From NCBI GenBank assembly GCA_007130355.1, contig SLSQ01000163.1, positions 1-8,091 of the forward strand: DNA of 8,091 bases. Reading direction: 5' to 3'. Shown here one piece after another: positions 1-5,690 of this stretch. Each line of letters starts with the position of its first letter. The first letter of the stretch is position 1. Position numbers and translations under genes: made by a program. The notes beneath the pieces were generated by a model. It did not search any database, was not told where the DNA came from, and saw nothing but the letters and a program-made list of their open reading frames with translations. The stretch is from Trueperaceae bacterium. GTDB lineage: Bacteria; Deinococcota; Deinococci; Deinococcales; Trueperaceae.

Positions 1-278
1 ACGCCTTCATCATCCTCGACGAAGCGCAGAACACGACCGGCGAGCAGATGAAGATGTTCCTCACCCGCATGGGGTTCGGCAGCACCGTCGTCGTCACCGG
101 CGACGTGACCCAGACCGACCTTCCCGGAAACGTCGACAGCGGGCTGCGCCTGGCGCACAGGATCCTGCGCGACATCGACGGCATCGGCTTCGTCGCCTTC
201 GACAAGGGGGACGTCGTGCGCCACCCGCTCGTGGCGAGGATCATCCGAGCGTACGAGGACCAGGTCCCGACGCCGTGA
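1..278 (+). CDS. phoH: PhoH-family ATPase, C-terminal part (5' truncated)
   Basis: The reading frame is open from base 3, so the gene begins upstream of the window; the ATG at base 48 is internal. The first visible residues are AFIILDEAQNTTGEQ, the Walker B block of PhoH proteins. The family signature MKMFLTRMGFGS and the VVTGDVTQTDLP block follow at once. The last visible part has the usual GIGFVAFDKGDVVRHPLVARII ending seen in many homologues (here split by no gap), so the C-terminus looks complete. PhoH proteins are cytoplasmic P-loop ATPases of the helicase-like fold, linked to RNA metabolism and often encoded beside ybeY, as here. The Walker A motif lies outside the window. The stop codon overlaps the GTG of the next gene by 4 bases, which suggests translational coupling. 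The family call is very secure; the exact cellular role is not established for most members. Confidence 0.96.
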   Translation, partial: AFIILDEAQNTTGEQMKMFLTRMGFGSTVVVTGDVTQTDLPGNVDSGLRLAHRILRDIDGIGFVAFDKGDVVRHPLVARIIRAYEDQVPTP

Positions 279-2239
279 GCCGTCGGCGGTCCCGCCGCGG
301 CGAACGTCGCCCTCCGCTCGGTGGGCCCCCGTTCGTGCTGGCGTGGATCGCCATCGGCGCGCTGCTGTTCAGCGTCTACGGTCAACGTCCCTCGTTGCCG
401 CTCGAGGTCGGAACGCCGAGCCCGGAACGGTTCGTCGCGCCGACCGCGCTGCAGGTCGCCGACCCGCTCGCCACCGAACGCCGGCGGCAGGCCGCACGCG
501 CGCAGGTGGCCGAGATCAGCTCGGTCGACCCGATCGCCGAGCAGGTGGTCCTTTCCTCGCTGGCGGTCAGCGACCTTCCGGACGCGGTCCTCGACCTGCT
601 GCTGGCCCGCTACCAGGATCCGGCCGGCGTGCCGCCGGAACGGCTCGAGGAGGTGACCGAGGAGGCGGTGGAGGCCGCGCTCCCGCCGATGCGTCGCGAC
701 GTGCGGCTGGTGCTGCAGCAGCGTCTGCTCCCGACCGCCTGGCCCGATCCGGAGCTCACCGCCGCCGCGCGGGACGCAGCGGCCGGAGCGGTGGTGCCCG
801 CGATGCGGCGCCTCGAGGCGGGCGAGGTGATCGTCGACGAGGGCCAGGACCTGCGGGAGGAGCACCTGCGGGCGCTCGAGGCGGTCGGGCTCTACGACCC
901 CGAGTCCCGGCAGCTGCGTCAGCGCGCCGTCGTGATCCTCGGGTGCCTGCTGATCGGTGCGCTGCTCGCCTCCCCCGCCCTCTACGCCGCCCGCGTGCTC
1001 CGCAACCGCCTCGGTCGTCGGCAGTTCCGGTTCCTGATCGGCATCTCGCTCGTCACGCTCGCGCTCCAGCGACTCGCGATCGACCTCTCCCACGAGTTCG
1101 TGTTCGTGCTCCTGGTGCCGATCCTCGTGTCCGTGCTCCTCGGACGCGCGTCGGCCCTGCTGTGGGCCACCTGGTTCGCGCTCGCGGTCGGGTTCCTGGT
1201 CCCGGGGGCGCCGCTCTCGGTCGCCGCGGCGGTGCTGATCGGCAGCGTCGCCGCGATCCTGCTCGCCGACCGGGTCCCCAACCGGATCGCCCTGCTCGCC
1301 GCCGGACCGGCCGGCGGCCTGGTCTCCGGTCTCGTGATCGTGTCGCTCCAGCTGATGCACGGCGGCATCGCGCCCCTCCCGGCCGCGACCGAGATGGGCG
1401 CCTACCTCGCCGGCGGGGTGCTCGCCGGGATCGTGGCCCTCGGGCTCCTGCCGCTCGCCGAGGGACCGTTCGACTTCCTGACCGAGTTCCGCCTGACCGA
1501 GCTCTCCTCGCCGCAGAGCCCGCTCCTGCAGAAGCTCGTGATCGAGGCGCCCGGCAGCTACCAGCACACGCAGTTGATCGCGAACCTGGTCGAACAGGCG
1601 GTGCAGCAGATCGGGGGCGACGCCCTGCTCGCCCGGGTCGGTTCGCTCTACCACGACGTGGGCAAGATCCGCCGGCCCCACTTCTTCGTCGAGAACCAGT
1701 CGGACGGCCGCAACCCGCACGACCACCTGAGTCCCCACCTCAGCTACCTGATCATCACCAGCCACGTCCGGGACGGTCTGCGCATGCTGCGCGCCCACGG
1801 CCTGCCGGGCGCCCTCGAACCGTTCGTCGCCGAACACCACGGCACGACGGTCCTCGCCTACTTCTACAAGCGCGCGCTCGAGGACTCCGACCGTCTCGAC
1901 GAGCTGAACTTCCGCTACCCCGGTCCGAAGCCGCGTTCGCGCGAGACGGCGGTGCTGATGCTGGCCGACTCGGTCGAGGCGGCCTCGCGGTCGCTCAGCG
2001 ACCCGACGCAAGGTTCGATCCGCGCGATGATCGACCGGCTGTTCGAGCAGCGGCTCCAGGACGGACAGCTCTCCGAGAGCCCCCTCACCTTCCGCGACCT
2101 CGACGTGATCGCCTCGACCTTCGAGCGCGTGCTCACCGCCTCGCTCCACCGGCGCGTCAAGTACCCGAGCGCCGAAGAGATCCAAGGACTCAAGCGTGAT
2201 CGAGACGATCGACGAGACGGGACGCGTTCCGAAGGCTGA
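275..2239 (+). CDS. pgpH: 7TM-HD cyclic-di-AMP phosphodiesterase (PgpH/YqfF family)
   Basis: This 654-residue membrane protein should hydrolyse cyclic di-AMP to pApA in the cytoplasm. A first membrane segment spans about residues 18-36. An extracytoplasmic region (about 40-215) ends in the family block GEVIVDEGQDLREEHL. Seven hydrophobic helices follow (about 217-238, 251-270, 274-290, 292-310, 312-331, 337-358, 374-395). The C-terminal HD domain spans about 400-635. Visible metal and catalytic motifs are GSYQHT (H431), LYHDVGK (H460-D461), NPHD (H482), SHVRDG (H497), EHHGTT (H521, H522) and LADSVEAA (D565). The ectodomain seems shorter than in Listeria PgpH. The GTG start lies in a GTGA overlap with phoH, and no strong Shine-Dalgarno is present, so coupling is likely. 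The last 14 or so residues lie in the ybeY overlap and are Arg/Asp-rich tail sequence. Family membership is firm; the cyclic-di-AMP activity is inferred from characterised homologues. Confidence 0.93.
   Translation: MSRRRSRRGERRPPLGGPPFVLAWIAIGALLFSVYGQRPSLPLEVGTPSPERFVAPTALQVADPLATERRRQAARAQVAEISSVDPIAEQVVLSSLAVSDLPDAVLDLLLARYQDPAGVPPERLEEVTEEAVEAALPPMRRDVRLVLQQRLLPTAWPDPELTAAARDAAAGAVVPAMRRLEAGEVIVDEGQDLREEHLRALEAVGLYDPESRQLRQRAVVILGCLLIGALLASPALYAARVLRNRLGRRQFRFLIGISLVTLALQRLAIDLSHEFVFVLLVPILVSVLLGRASALLWATWFALAVGFLVPGAPLSVAAAVLIGSVAAILLADRVPNRIALLAAGPAGGLVSGLVIVSLQLMHGGIAPLPAATEMGAYLAGGVLAGIVALGLLPLAEGPFDFLTEFRLTELSSPQSPLLQKLVIEAPGSYQHTQLIANLVEQAVQQIGGDALLARVGSLYHDVGKIRRPHFFVENQSDGRNPHDHLSPHLSYLIITSHVRDGLRMLRAHGLPGALEPFVAEHHGTTVLAYFYKRALEDSDRLDELNFRYPGPKPRSRETAVLMLADSVEAASRSLSDPTQGSIRAMIDRLFEQRLQDGQLSESPLTFRDLDVIASTFERVLTASLHRRVKYPSAEEIQGLKRDRDDRRDGTRSEG
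2184..2188 (+). promoter_or_regulatory. Shine-Dalgarno for ybeY inside pgpH
   Basis: AAGGA lies 7 bases before the GTG at 2196 and within the pgpH coding region. It supports the ybeY start that gives the 44-base overlap. No other usable start codon follows in frame before the conserved N-terminal part of YbeY. Confidence 0.6.
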
Positions 2240-2645
2240 ACGGGCGCTCCTCGGCCGCGCCCTCGCGCACCTGGCCCAAGAGCTCGGCGCCGCGGGCGCC
2301 GAGGCGACCGTCGTGTTCCTGAGCGACGCGGCGATCGCCGAACGGAACCTCCGCGACCGGGGCGTCGAGGGGACCACCGACGTGCTCTCCTACCCCACCT
2401 GGGAACCGGAGGACGCCGCGGGCGTTCCGCGGATCCCGCACCTCGGCGACGTCCTCGTCGGCGTCGACGTCGCGGCTCGGCAGGCGTCCCGGCACGGCCA
2501 CGACGCCGCCACCGAGCGCGCGGTGCTGGCCGCGCACGGGCTCGTGCACCTGCTCGGGCACGACCATCCGGACGAGGCCGGTTGGGCGCCGTTCCACGCG
2601 GCGCAACGCCGCATCGTCGCGCTGCTCGAGGAGGGGACGCCGTGA
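2196..2645 (+). CDS. ybeY: Endoribonuclease YbeY (rRNA maturation factor)
   Basis: This 149-residue protein belongs to the UPF0054/YbeY family of zinc-dependent single-strand endoribonucleases, which act in 16S rRNA 3'-end maturation and ribosome quality control in the cytoplasm. The H-x3-H-x5-H zinc site is clear in HGLVHLLGHDH (H114, H118, H124). The second signature is NLRDRGVEGTTDVLSYP (residues 51-67), with R55 at the position of the conserved Arg of the family and TDVLS intact. Length is typical. The GTG start overlaps the 3' end of pgpH by 44 bases. It is preferred because the encoded IETIDETGR resembles the first strand of other YbeY proteins and has a Shine-Dalgarno at proper distance. 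Linkage to phoH is a widely conserved pairing and supports the call. The gene ends in a GTGA overlap with dgkA. Confidence 0.95.
   Translation: MIETIDETGRVPKAERALLGRALAHLAQELGAAGAEATVVFLSDAAIAERNLRDRGVEGTTDVLSYPTWEPEDAAGVPRIPHLGDVLVGVDVAARQASRHGHDAATERAVLAAHGLVHLLGHDHPDEAGWAPFHAAQRRIVALLEEGTP
2629..2634 (+). promoter_or_regulatory. Consensus Shine-Dalgarno for dgkA
   Basis: AGGAGG is a full consensus match, 7 bases before the GTG at 2642 and inside the last codons of ybeY. It fixes the dgkA start at 2642. The upstream in-frame ATG at 2582 would add 20 residues of non-family, Arg-rich sequence read from inside ybeY. Confidence 0.75.
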
Positions 2646-3007
2646 GGTCCGAGCACCGCATCGGGTTCCGGCACGCCGCGCGCGGCGTCGCCATCGCCTG
2701 GCGCGACCAACGGAACCTGAGGATCGAAGCCGCGATCGGAGCCGCGGCGCTCGCCGTCGGCGTCTGGCTCGGCGTGCCGCTGGCGCCGATCGTGCTGGCG
2801 TGCGGGCTCGTGCTCTCCGCCGAGCTCGCCAACACCGCGATCGAGGCGGTCGTCGACCTCGCCTCCCCCCACGCCGACCCGCTCGCCGCACGCGCCAAGG
2901 ACGTCGCGGCCGGCGCCGTCCTCGTCGCCGCGGGCGCCTCCGTCCTGGTCGGCATCGTGCACCTCGGACCGCCCCTGCTCGAGCGCATCGCGAGAGGAAG
3001 CCCATGA
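2642..3007 (+). CDS. dgkA: Diacylglycerol/undecaprenol kinase, DgkA family
   Basis: This small integral membrane kinase of 121 residues should phosphorylate a lipid alcohol. By analogy with Gram-positive DgkA, undecaprenol is as likely a substrate as diacylglycerol, and the sequence does not decide. An amphipathic N-terminus with GFRHAARG and RNLRIE is followed by three hydrophobic helices (about residues 30-45, 47-60 and 88-108). The family signature SAELANTAIEAVVDL (59-73) carries the expected catalytic and metal residues E61, N64 and E68. ARAKDVAAGAVL (83-94) is the second signature. Length is typical. The start is set by a consensus Shine-Dalgarno and a GTGA overlap with ybeY. The gene ends in an ATGA overlap with cdd. 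Its position between ybeY and cdd is the conserved order in many bacteria. Confidence 0.93.
   Translation: MRSEHRIGFRHAARGVAIAWRDQRNLRIEAAIGAAALAVGVWLGVPLAPIVLACGLVLSAELANTAIEAVVDLASPHADPLAARAKDVAAGAVLVAAGASVLVGIVHLGPPLLERIARGSP
2995..2998 (+). promoter_or_regulatory. Shine-Dalgarno for cdd
   Basis: AGGA, within the purine run AGAGGAAG at 2993-3000, lies 5 bases before the ATG at 3004. It supports this start over the in-frame upstream ATG at 2800, which lies within dgkA. Confidence 0.6.
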
Positions 3008-3405
3008 ACGACAGCGCCCCGCCGTCCGACCTCCTCGAAGCCGCCACCGCCGTCCAGGCGCACGCCTACGTGCCGTACTCGCGGTTCCCCGTGGGTGCCG
3101 CGCTGCGTACGCCCGACGGCCGCGTGCACGTCGGGGCGAACGTCGAGAACGCCTCGTACGGGCTGGGACGGTGCGCCGAACAGTCGGCCGTGCAGGCGAT
3201 GGCCAGCGCGGGCGATCGGACGTTCGTCGAGCTCGTCGTCGTCAGCGACGCCGATCCTCCCGCCAGTCCGTGCGGCGCCTGCCGGCAGGTGCTGTTCGAG
3301 TTCGGGGCCGACGCCGACGTCTGGATCGCCAACCGGGACGGCGCGGTACGCCGCACCCGTGTCCGCGACCTGCTGCCCGACGCGTTCTCGTTGCACGCTC
3401 CCTGA
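3004..3405 (+). CDS. cdd: Cytidine deaminase (homotetrameric type)
   Basis: This 133-residue enzyme deaminates cytidine and deoxycytidine to the uridine forms in cytoplasmic pyrimidine salvage. The zinc site is visible as CAEQ (C57 with catalytic E59) and PCGACRQ (C90, C93). Three cysteine ligands and the short length mark the tetrameric class found in Bacillus, rather than the longer dimeric E. coli class. The substrate loop NVENASYG (47-54) contains N47 and E49. YVPYSRFPVGAAL (22-34) is the usual N-terminal signature and LLPDAF (123-128) the usual C-terminal one. The ATG overlaps the dgkA stop by 4 bases. In the usual gene order era follows cdd, but here a 90-base gap and an unrelated TPR gene follow, so this is probably the end of the transcript. 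Confidence 0.96.
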   Translation: MNDSAPPSDLLEAATAVQAHAYVPYSRFPVGAALRTPDGRVHVGANVENASYGLGRCAEQSAVQAMASAGDRTFVELVVVSDADPPASPCGACRQVLFEFGADADVWIANRDGAVRRTRVRDLLPDAFSLHAP

Positions 3406-3481
3406 CGTTCGGTCGCGCGGCCGACCCGGGGCGGCGTCGCTCGCGGTCGCGTCGGTTCAGGGTCCTCACCGCCCTGCGCGG

Positions 3482-3487
3482 TACGCT
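3482..3487 (+). promoter_or_regulatory. Possible -10 element of a leaderless promoter
   Basis: TACGCT fits the TANNNT pattern of bacterial -10 elements. Eight bases separate it from the ATG at 3496, so transcription would begin at or within a base or two of the start codon. The region just upstream of that ATG has no Shine-Dalgarno, which fits a leaderless mRNA, a common mode in Deinococcus. The weakness is the -35: no good TTGACA match sits about 17 bases upstream, and TTCAGG at 3456-3461 would need a 20-base spacer. The rest of the 90-base gap (3406-3495) holds nothing else I can support. Confidence 0.35.
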
Positions 3488-3495
3488 GCGCCGCG

Positions 3496-5664
3496 ATGAC
3501 GCACCGTTCCCGACCCGACCGATCCGTGCTTCGCACGGTGCTCGTGCTCGTCGCGCTCCTGTTCGCGGCGCTCGCGTCGAGCGCCGGCGCGCAGAACGAT
3601 CCCGCCCGCGTGGTGATCGTTCCGTTCCAAGGCCCCGCCGAGCTCGCGCCGTGGGAGGTGGGAATCCCCGCCGGCCTGCAGCGTGCCCTCAACGCCGTGC
3701 CCGGCGTCTACGCCCCTCCGATCGGCGATCCGGCCGTCCTGGCCGAACGGGCGGCCGAGGCCGGACTCGATCCGGTCGCGACGGTGCACGAGGCGTTCCG
3801 TGCGACCGCGATCGTGACCGGAGCGATCGCCCGTGCGCCCGAAGGGTTCGACGTGGAGCTCCAGCGGCTCGATCCGACCGGAAGCAGGGACGGGACCACC
3901 GTGACGGTGCCGTCCGATCCGTCCGCCGCGCTGCCGCTCGTGGTCGACGCCGCGATCGACCTGCTGGGCCTGAGCCCGAGCGATGAAGCTCGCAGCGCCG
4001 CCCGGGCGGTCGCCGCCTCCGCGCCCGACGTAGCTTCGCTGCGGACGCTCGGCCTGTCGAGCGCCCGGATCGCCGCCCCCGACCCGAACGACCTACGGGC
4101 CGCGGCGGAGCTCGCGCCGGCGTCGTCGTGGGTCCGGGCCGAGTGGGCCCGCGTCGCCTCGCTCGCTGGCGATCACGAGCGTGGCGAGCAGGAGGCGTCC
4201 GCCGCGACCGAGGCGGAGCCGGCCGACGTCGAGGCGTGGACCCTCCTCGGCGTCGTGCGCGTCCGCGCCGGCGACTCCGACGGCGCCCGGAGCGCGTACC
4301 GCGAAGCGCTCGACCGGAACCCGAGCCACGCCGTCGCCCGCGTCGGCCTGGCCGGCCTGACGAGCGGGGCGGAGGACGCGGAGCGCGAGCTCGCCCGCGC
4401 TCTCGACGCCTACCCCCGCCTGGTCGAGGCGCACCTTCAGCGTGCCGAACGCCAGGGCGGCGCTCGGGCGCTGCAGTCGCTGCGGTCCGCCGCCGACCGG
4501 ATGCCCGACTCGGTCGCGCTGCATCGCGAGATCGTCCGGCGCGCCATCGCCGCCGGCGACGGGGGCGGCGCCGCCTCCTACCTCCGCGACGCGGTCCAAC
4601 GCCCCCTCGCGCGCGTCCCGGCGGTCTACGCCCTCGCCGCCGAGCTCCCGGCCGAACGCGGCGACGAAGCCCTCGCGATCCTTCGGGAGGGGGCGTCCGC
4701 CTTCCCCGACGACGTCGGGCTCGCCGTGGCCGAGGCACGACTCCTTCGGCGCGGCGGCGATCCGGTCGCGGCGGAGGAGCGCCTCCGGCCGCTCGAGGAG
4801 AGCGCGCAGAGCGACCTTCGGTGGATCAACGAGACGGCCCGGGCCCTGCTCGCTCAGGGACGGACCGAGGACGGCCGCGCCCTGCTCGCCACCGCCGCCG
4901 AAGACGACGCCACGACCCGCTACAATCTCGGCCAGGCGCTGCTCGAGGCCGGACTGCCCCGCGCCGCTGCCGAGGAGCTCGCACCGTTGGTCGACGCCCA
5001 GCCGAACGACGCCGACGCCTGGGCGTCGTACGGAGTGGCGCTCGCCGGTGCCGGCCGGACCGACGAGGCCCGCGCGGCGTTCGACGCCGCCCTCGATCTG
5101 GCGCCCGATCACGGCCTGGCCTTGCGGGGCCGCAACCGGCTCGAGGAACGGGTCCGCATCGGTGGGGACGCGGTCGACCCGCTCCCCCAGGAGGCTCAGG
5201 CCGCCTTCGACCGGGGGCTGACCGACCTCGAGCAGGGCCGCTTCGACGCGGCGATCGTCGCGTTCCGGCAGGCGTCCGACGCGGCTCCGGACCGAGCGGT
5301 GATCGACTTCTACCTCGGCAACGCGCTGCAGCGTTCCGGCGATCCGCGCCGGGCGATCGAGGCGTACGAACGGGCCGCCGACGTCTACCCCGGCAACGGC
5401 ACGCTCCTCAACAACATCGGCTTCGCCTGGCTGCAGCTCGGACGCTACGACCGGGCGCTTCCTTCGCTGCGCGACGCGGTCGCTGCCGCTCCCGAAAATG
5501 CGCGGGCGCACCTGAACCTCGGCCTCACCTTCTACGGGCTGTCCCGGTACGGCGACGCGCTCGGGTCGTGGGACCGCGCGATCGAGCTGGACCCGAACCT
5601 CGAGGCGTCGATCGCCGACGCGCGCCGACGGGCCCAGGACCGCATCGAGGGCGGAGCGCCGTGA
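3496..5664 (+). CDS. Exported TPR-repeat protein with TolB/FlgO-like N-terminal domain, function unknown
   Basis: This 722-residue protein has a clear Sec signal: a basic start (residues 1-13), a hydrophobic core (14-28) and an AGA site before Q33. Residues 36-158 begin with ARVVIVPFQGPAE and continue with GIPAGLQRAL and FRATAIVTGAIA. This resembles the TolB/FlgO-like domain placed before TPRs in other bacterial proteins (start with VxPF, later a xxVxGxI strand). From about 180 to the end there are helical repeats. Clear TPR units lie at about 213-276, 474-540, 564-600, 602-633, 636-667 and 670-702; the middle (290-470) is degenerate. The last three units are the best matches, with LGNALQRSGD, IGFAWLQLGRYDRAL and LNLGLTFYGLSRYGDAL. 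It is probably periplasmic or cell-surface and a protein-binding scaffold. No enzymatic motif is seen. The start is the first ATG after the gap and yields a well-formed signal. It lies upstream of the his genes, but no mechanistic link to them is visible. Confidence 0.85.
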   Translation: MTHRSRPDRSVLRTVLVLVALLFAALASSAGAQNDPARVVIVPFQGPAELAPWEVGIPAGLQRALNAVPGVYAPPIGDPAVLAERAAEAGLDPVATVHEAFRATAIVTGAIARAPEGFDVELQRLDPTGSRDGTTVTVPSDPSAALPLVVDAAIDLLGLSPSDEARSAARAVAASAPDVASLRTLGLSSARIAAPDPNDLRAAAELAPASSWVRAEWARVASLAGDHERGEQEASAATEAEPADVEAWTLLGVVRVRAGDSDGARSAYREALDRNPSHAVARVGLAGLTSGAEDAERELARALDAYPRLVEAHLQRAERQGGARALQSLRSAADRMPDSVALHREIVRRAIAAGDGGGAASYLRDAVQRPLARVPAVYALAAELPAERGDEALAILREGASAFPDDVGLAVAEARLLRRGGDPVAAEERLRPLEESAQSDLRWINETARALLAQGRTEDGRALLATAAEDDATTRYNLGQALLEAGLPRAAAEELAPLVDAQPNDADAWASYGVALAGAGRTDEARAAFDAALDLAPDHGLALRGRNRLEERVRIGGDAVDPLPQEAQAAFDRGLTDLEQGRFDAAIVAFRQASDAAPDRAVIDFYLGNALQRSGDPRRAIEAYERAADVYPGNGTLLNNIGFAWLQLGRYDRALPSLRDAVAAAPENARAHLNLGLTFYGLSRYGDALGSWDRAIELDPNLEASIADARRRAQDRIEGGAP
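5652..5655 (+). promoter_or_regulatory. Shine-Dalgarno before the mini-ORF upstream of hisC
   Basis: GGAG lies 5 bases before the GTG at 5661, inside the end of the TPR gene. The annotated hisC GTG at 5687 has no purine-rich sequence of its own at proper distance. This is therefore the nearest ribosome-binding signal upstream of hisC. Confidence 0.4.
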
Positions 5665-5690
5665 GCCCGCGGCCCGCTACGCCGTCGTGA
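5661..5690 (+). CDS. Possible 9-codon coupling peptide upstream of hisC
   Basis: The frame starts with GTG, encodes MSPRPATPS and stops at TGA. Its GTG overlaps the TPR stop (GTGA, 5661-5664) and its TGA overlaps the hisC GTG (GTGA, 5687-5690). It has a GGAG at suitable distance, while hisC lacks one. It contains no histidine, so it is not a classical his attenuator leader, and I see no terminator hairpin. One reading is a translational bridge carrying ribosomes from the TPR gene to hisC. The other is chance, since short frames are easy to find in GC-rich DNA. It is listed because of the double overlap, with low confidence. Confidence 0.25.
   Translation: MSPRPATPS

Noticed and set aside
343..2199. 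618-codon plus-strand frame overlapping pgpH
   Set aside because: The translation is mostly Arg, Ala, Gly and Pro with no domain, whereas the alternative frame encodes a full 7TM-HD protein.
2582..2641. Longer N-terminus for dgkA from the ATG at 2582
   Set aside because: The added 20 residues are Arg-rich and unlike the family, and a consensus Shine-Dalgarno with a GTGA overlap marks 2642 as the start.
2800..3003. Longer N-terminus for cdd from the ATG at 2800
   Set aside because: The extra 68 residues are an Arg-rich shadow of dgkA. The ATG at 3004 gives a normal-length enzyme with a Shine-Dalgarno.
1915..3396. 493-codon minus-strand frame across ybeY, dgkA and cdd
   Set aside because: It lies opposite three well-supported genes and has a composition typical of antisense shadows.
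3411..3426. Hairpin GGTCG-loop-CGACC just after cdd as a terminator
   Set aside because: The stem is only 5 pairs with a 6-base loop and no T-run follows. Short inverted repeats are frequent by chance at this GC content.
4128..5690. 520-codon frame inside the TPR gene
   Set aside because: It is Arg/Pro-rich frame-shifted shadow sequence. Only its last nine codons (5661-5690) were kept, as a possible coupling frame.
5661..5690. Histidine attenuator leader peptide before hisC
   Set aside because: The 9-codon frame has no His codons and no terminator/antiterminator structure is visible, so classical attenuation is not supported.
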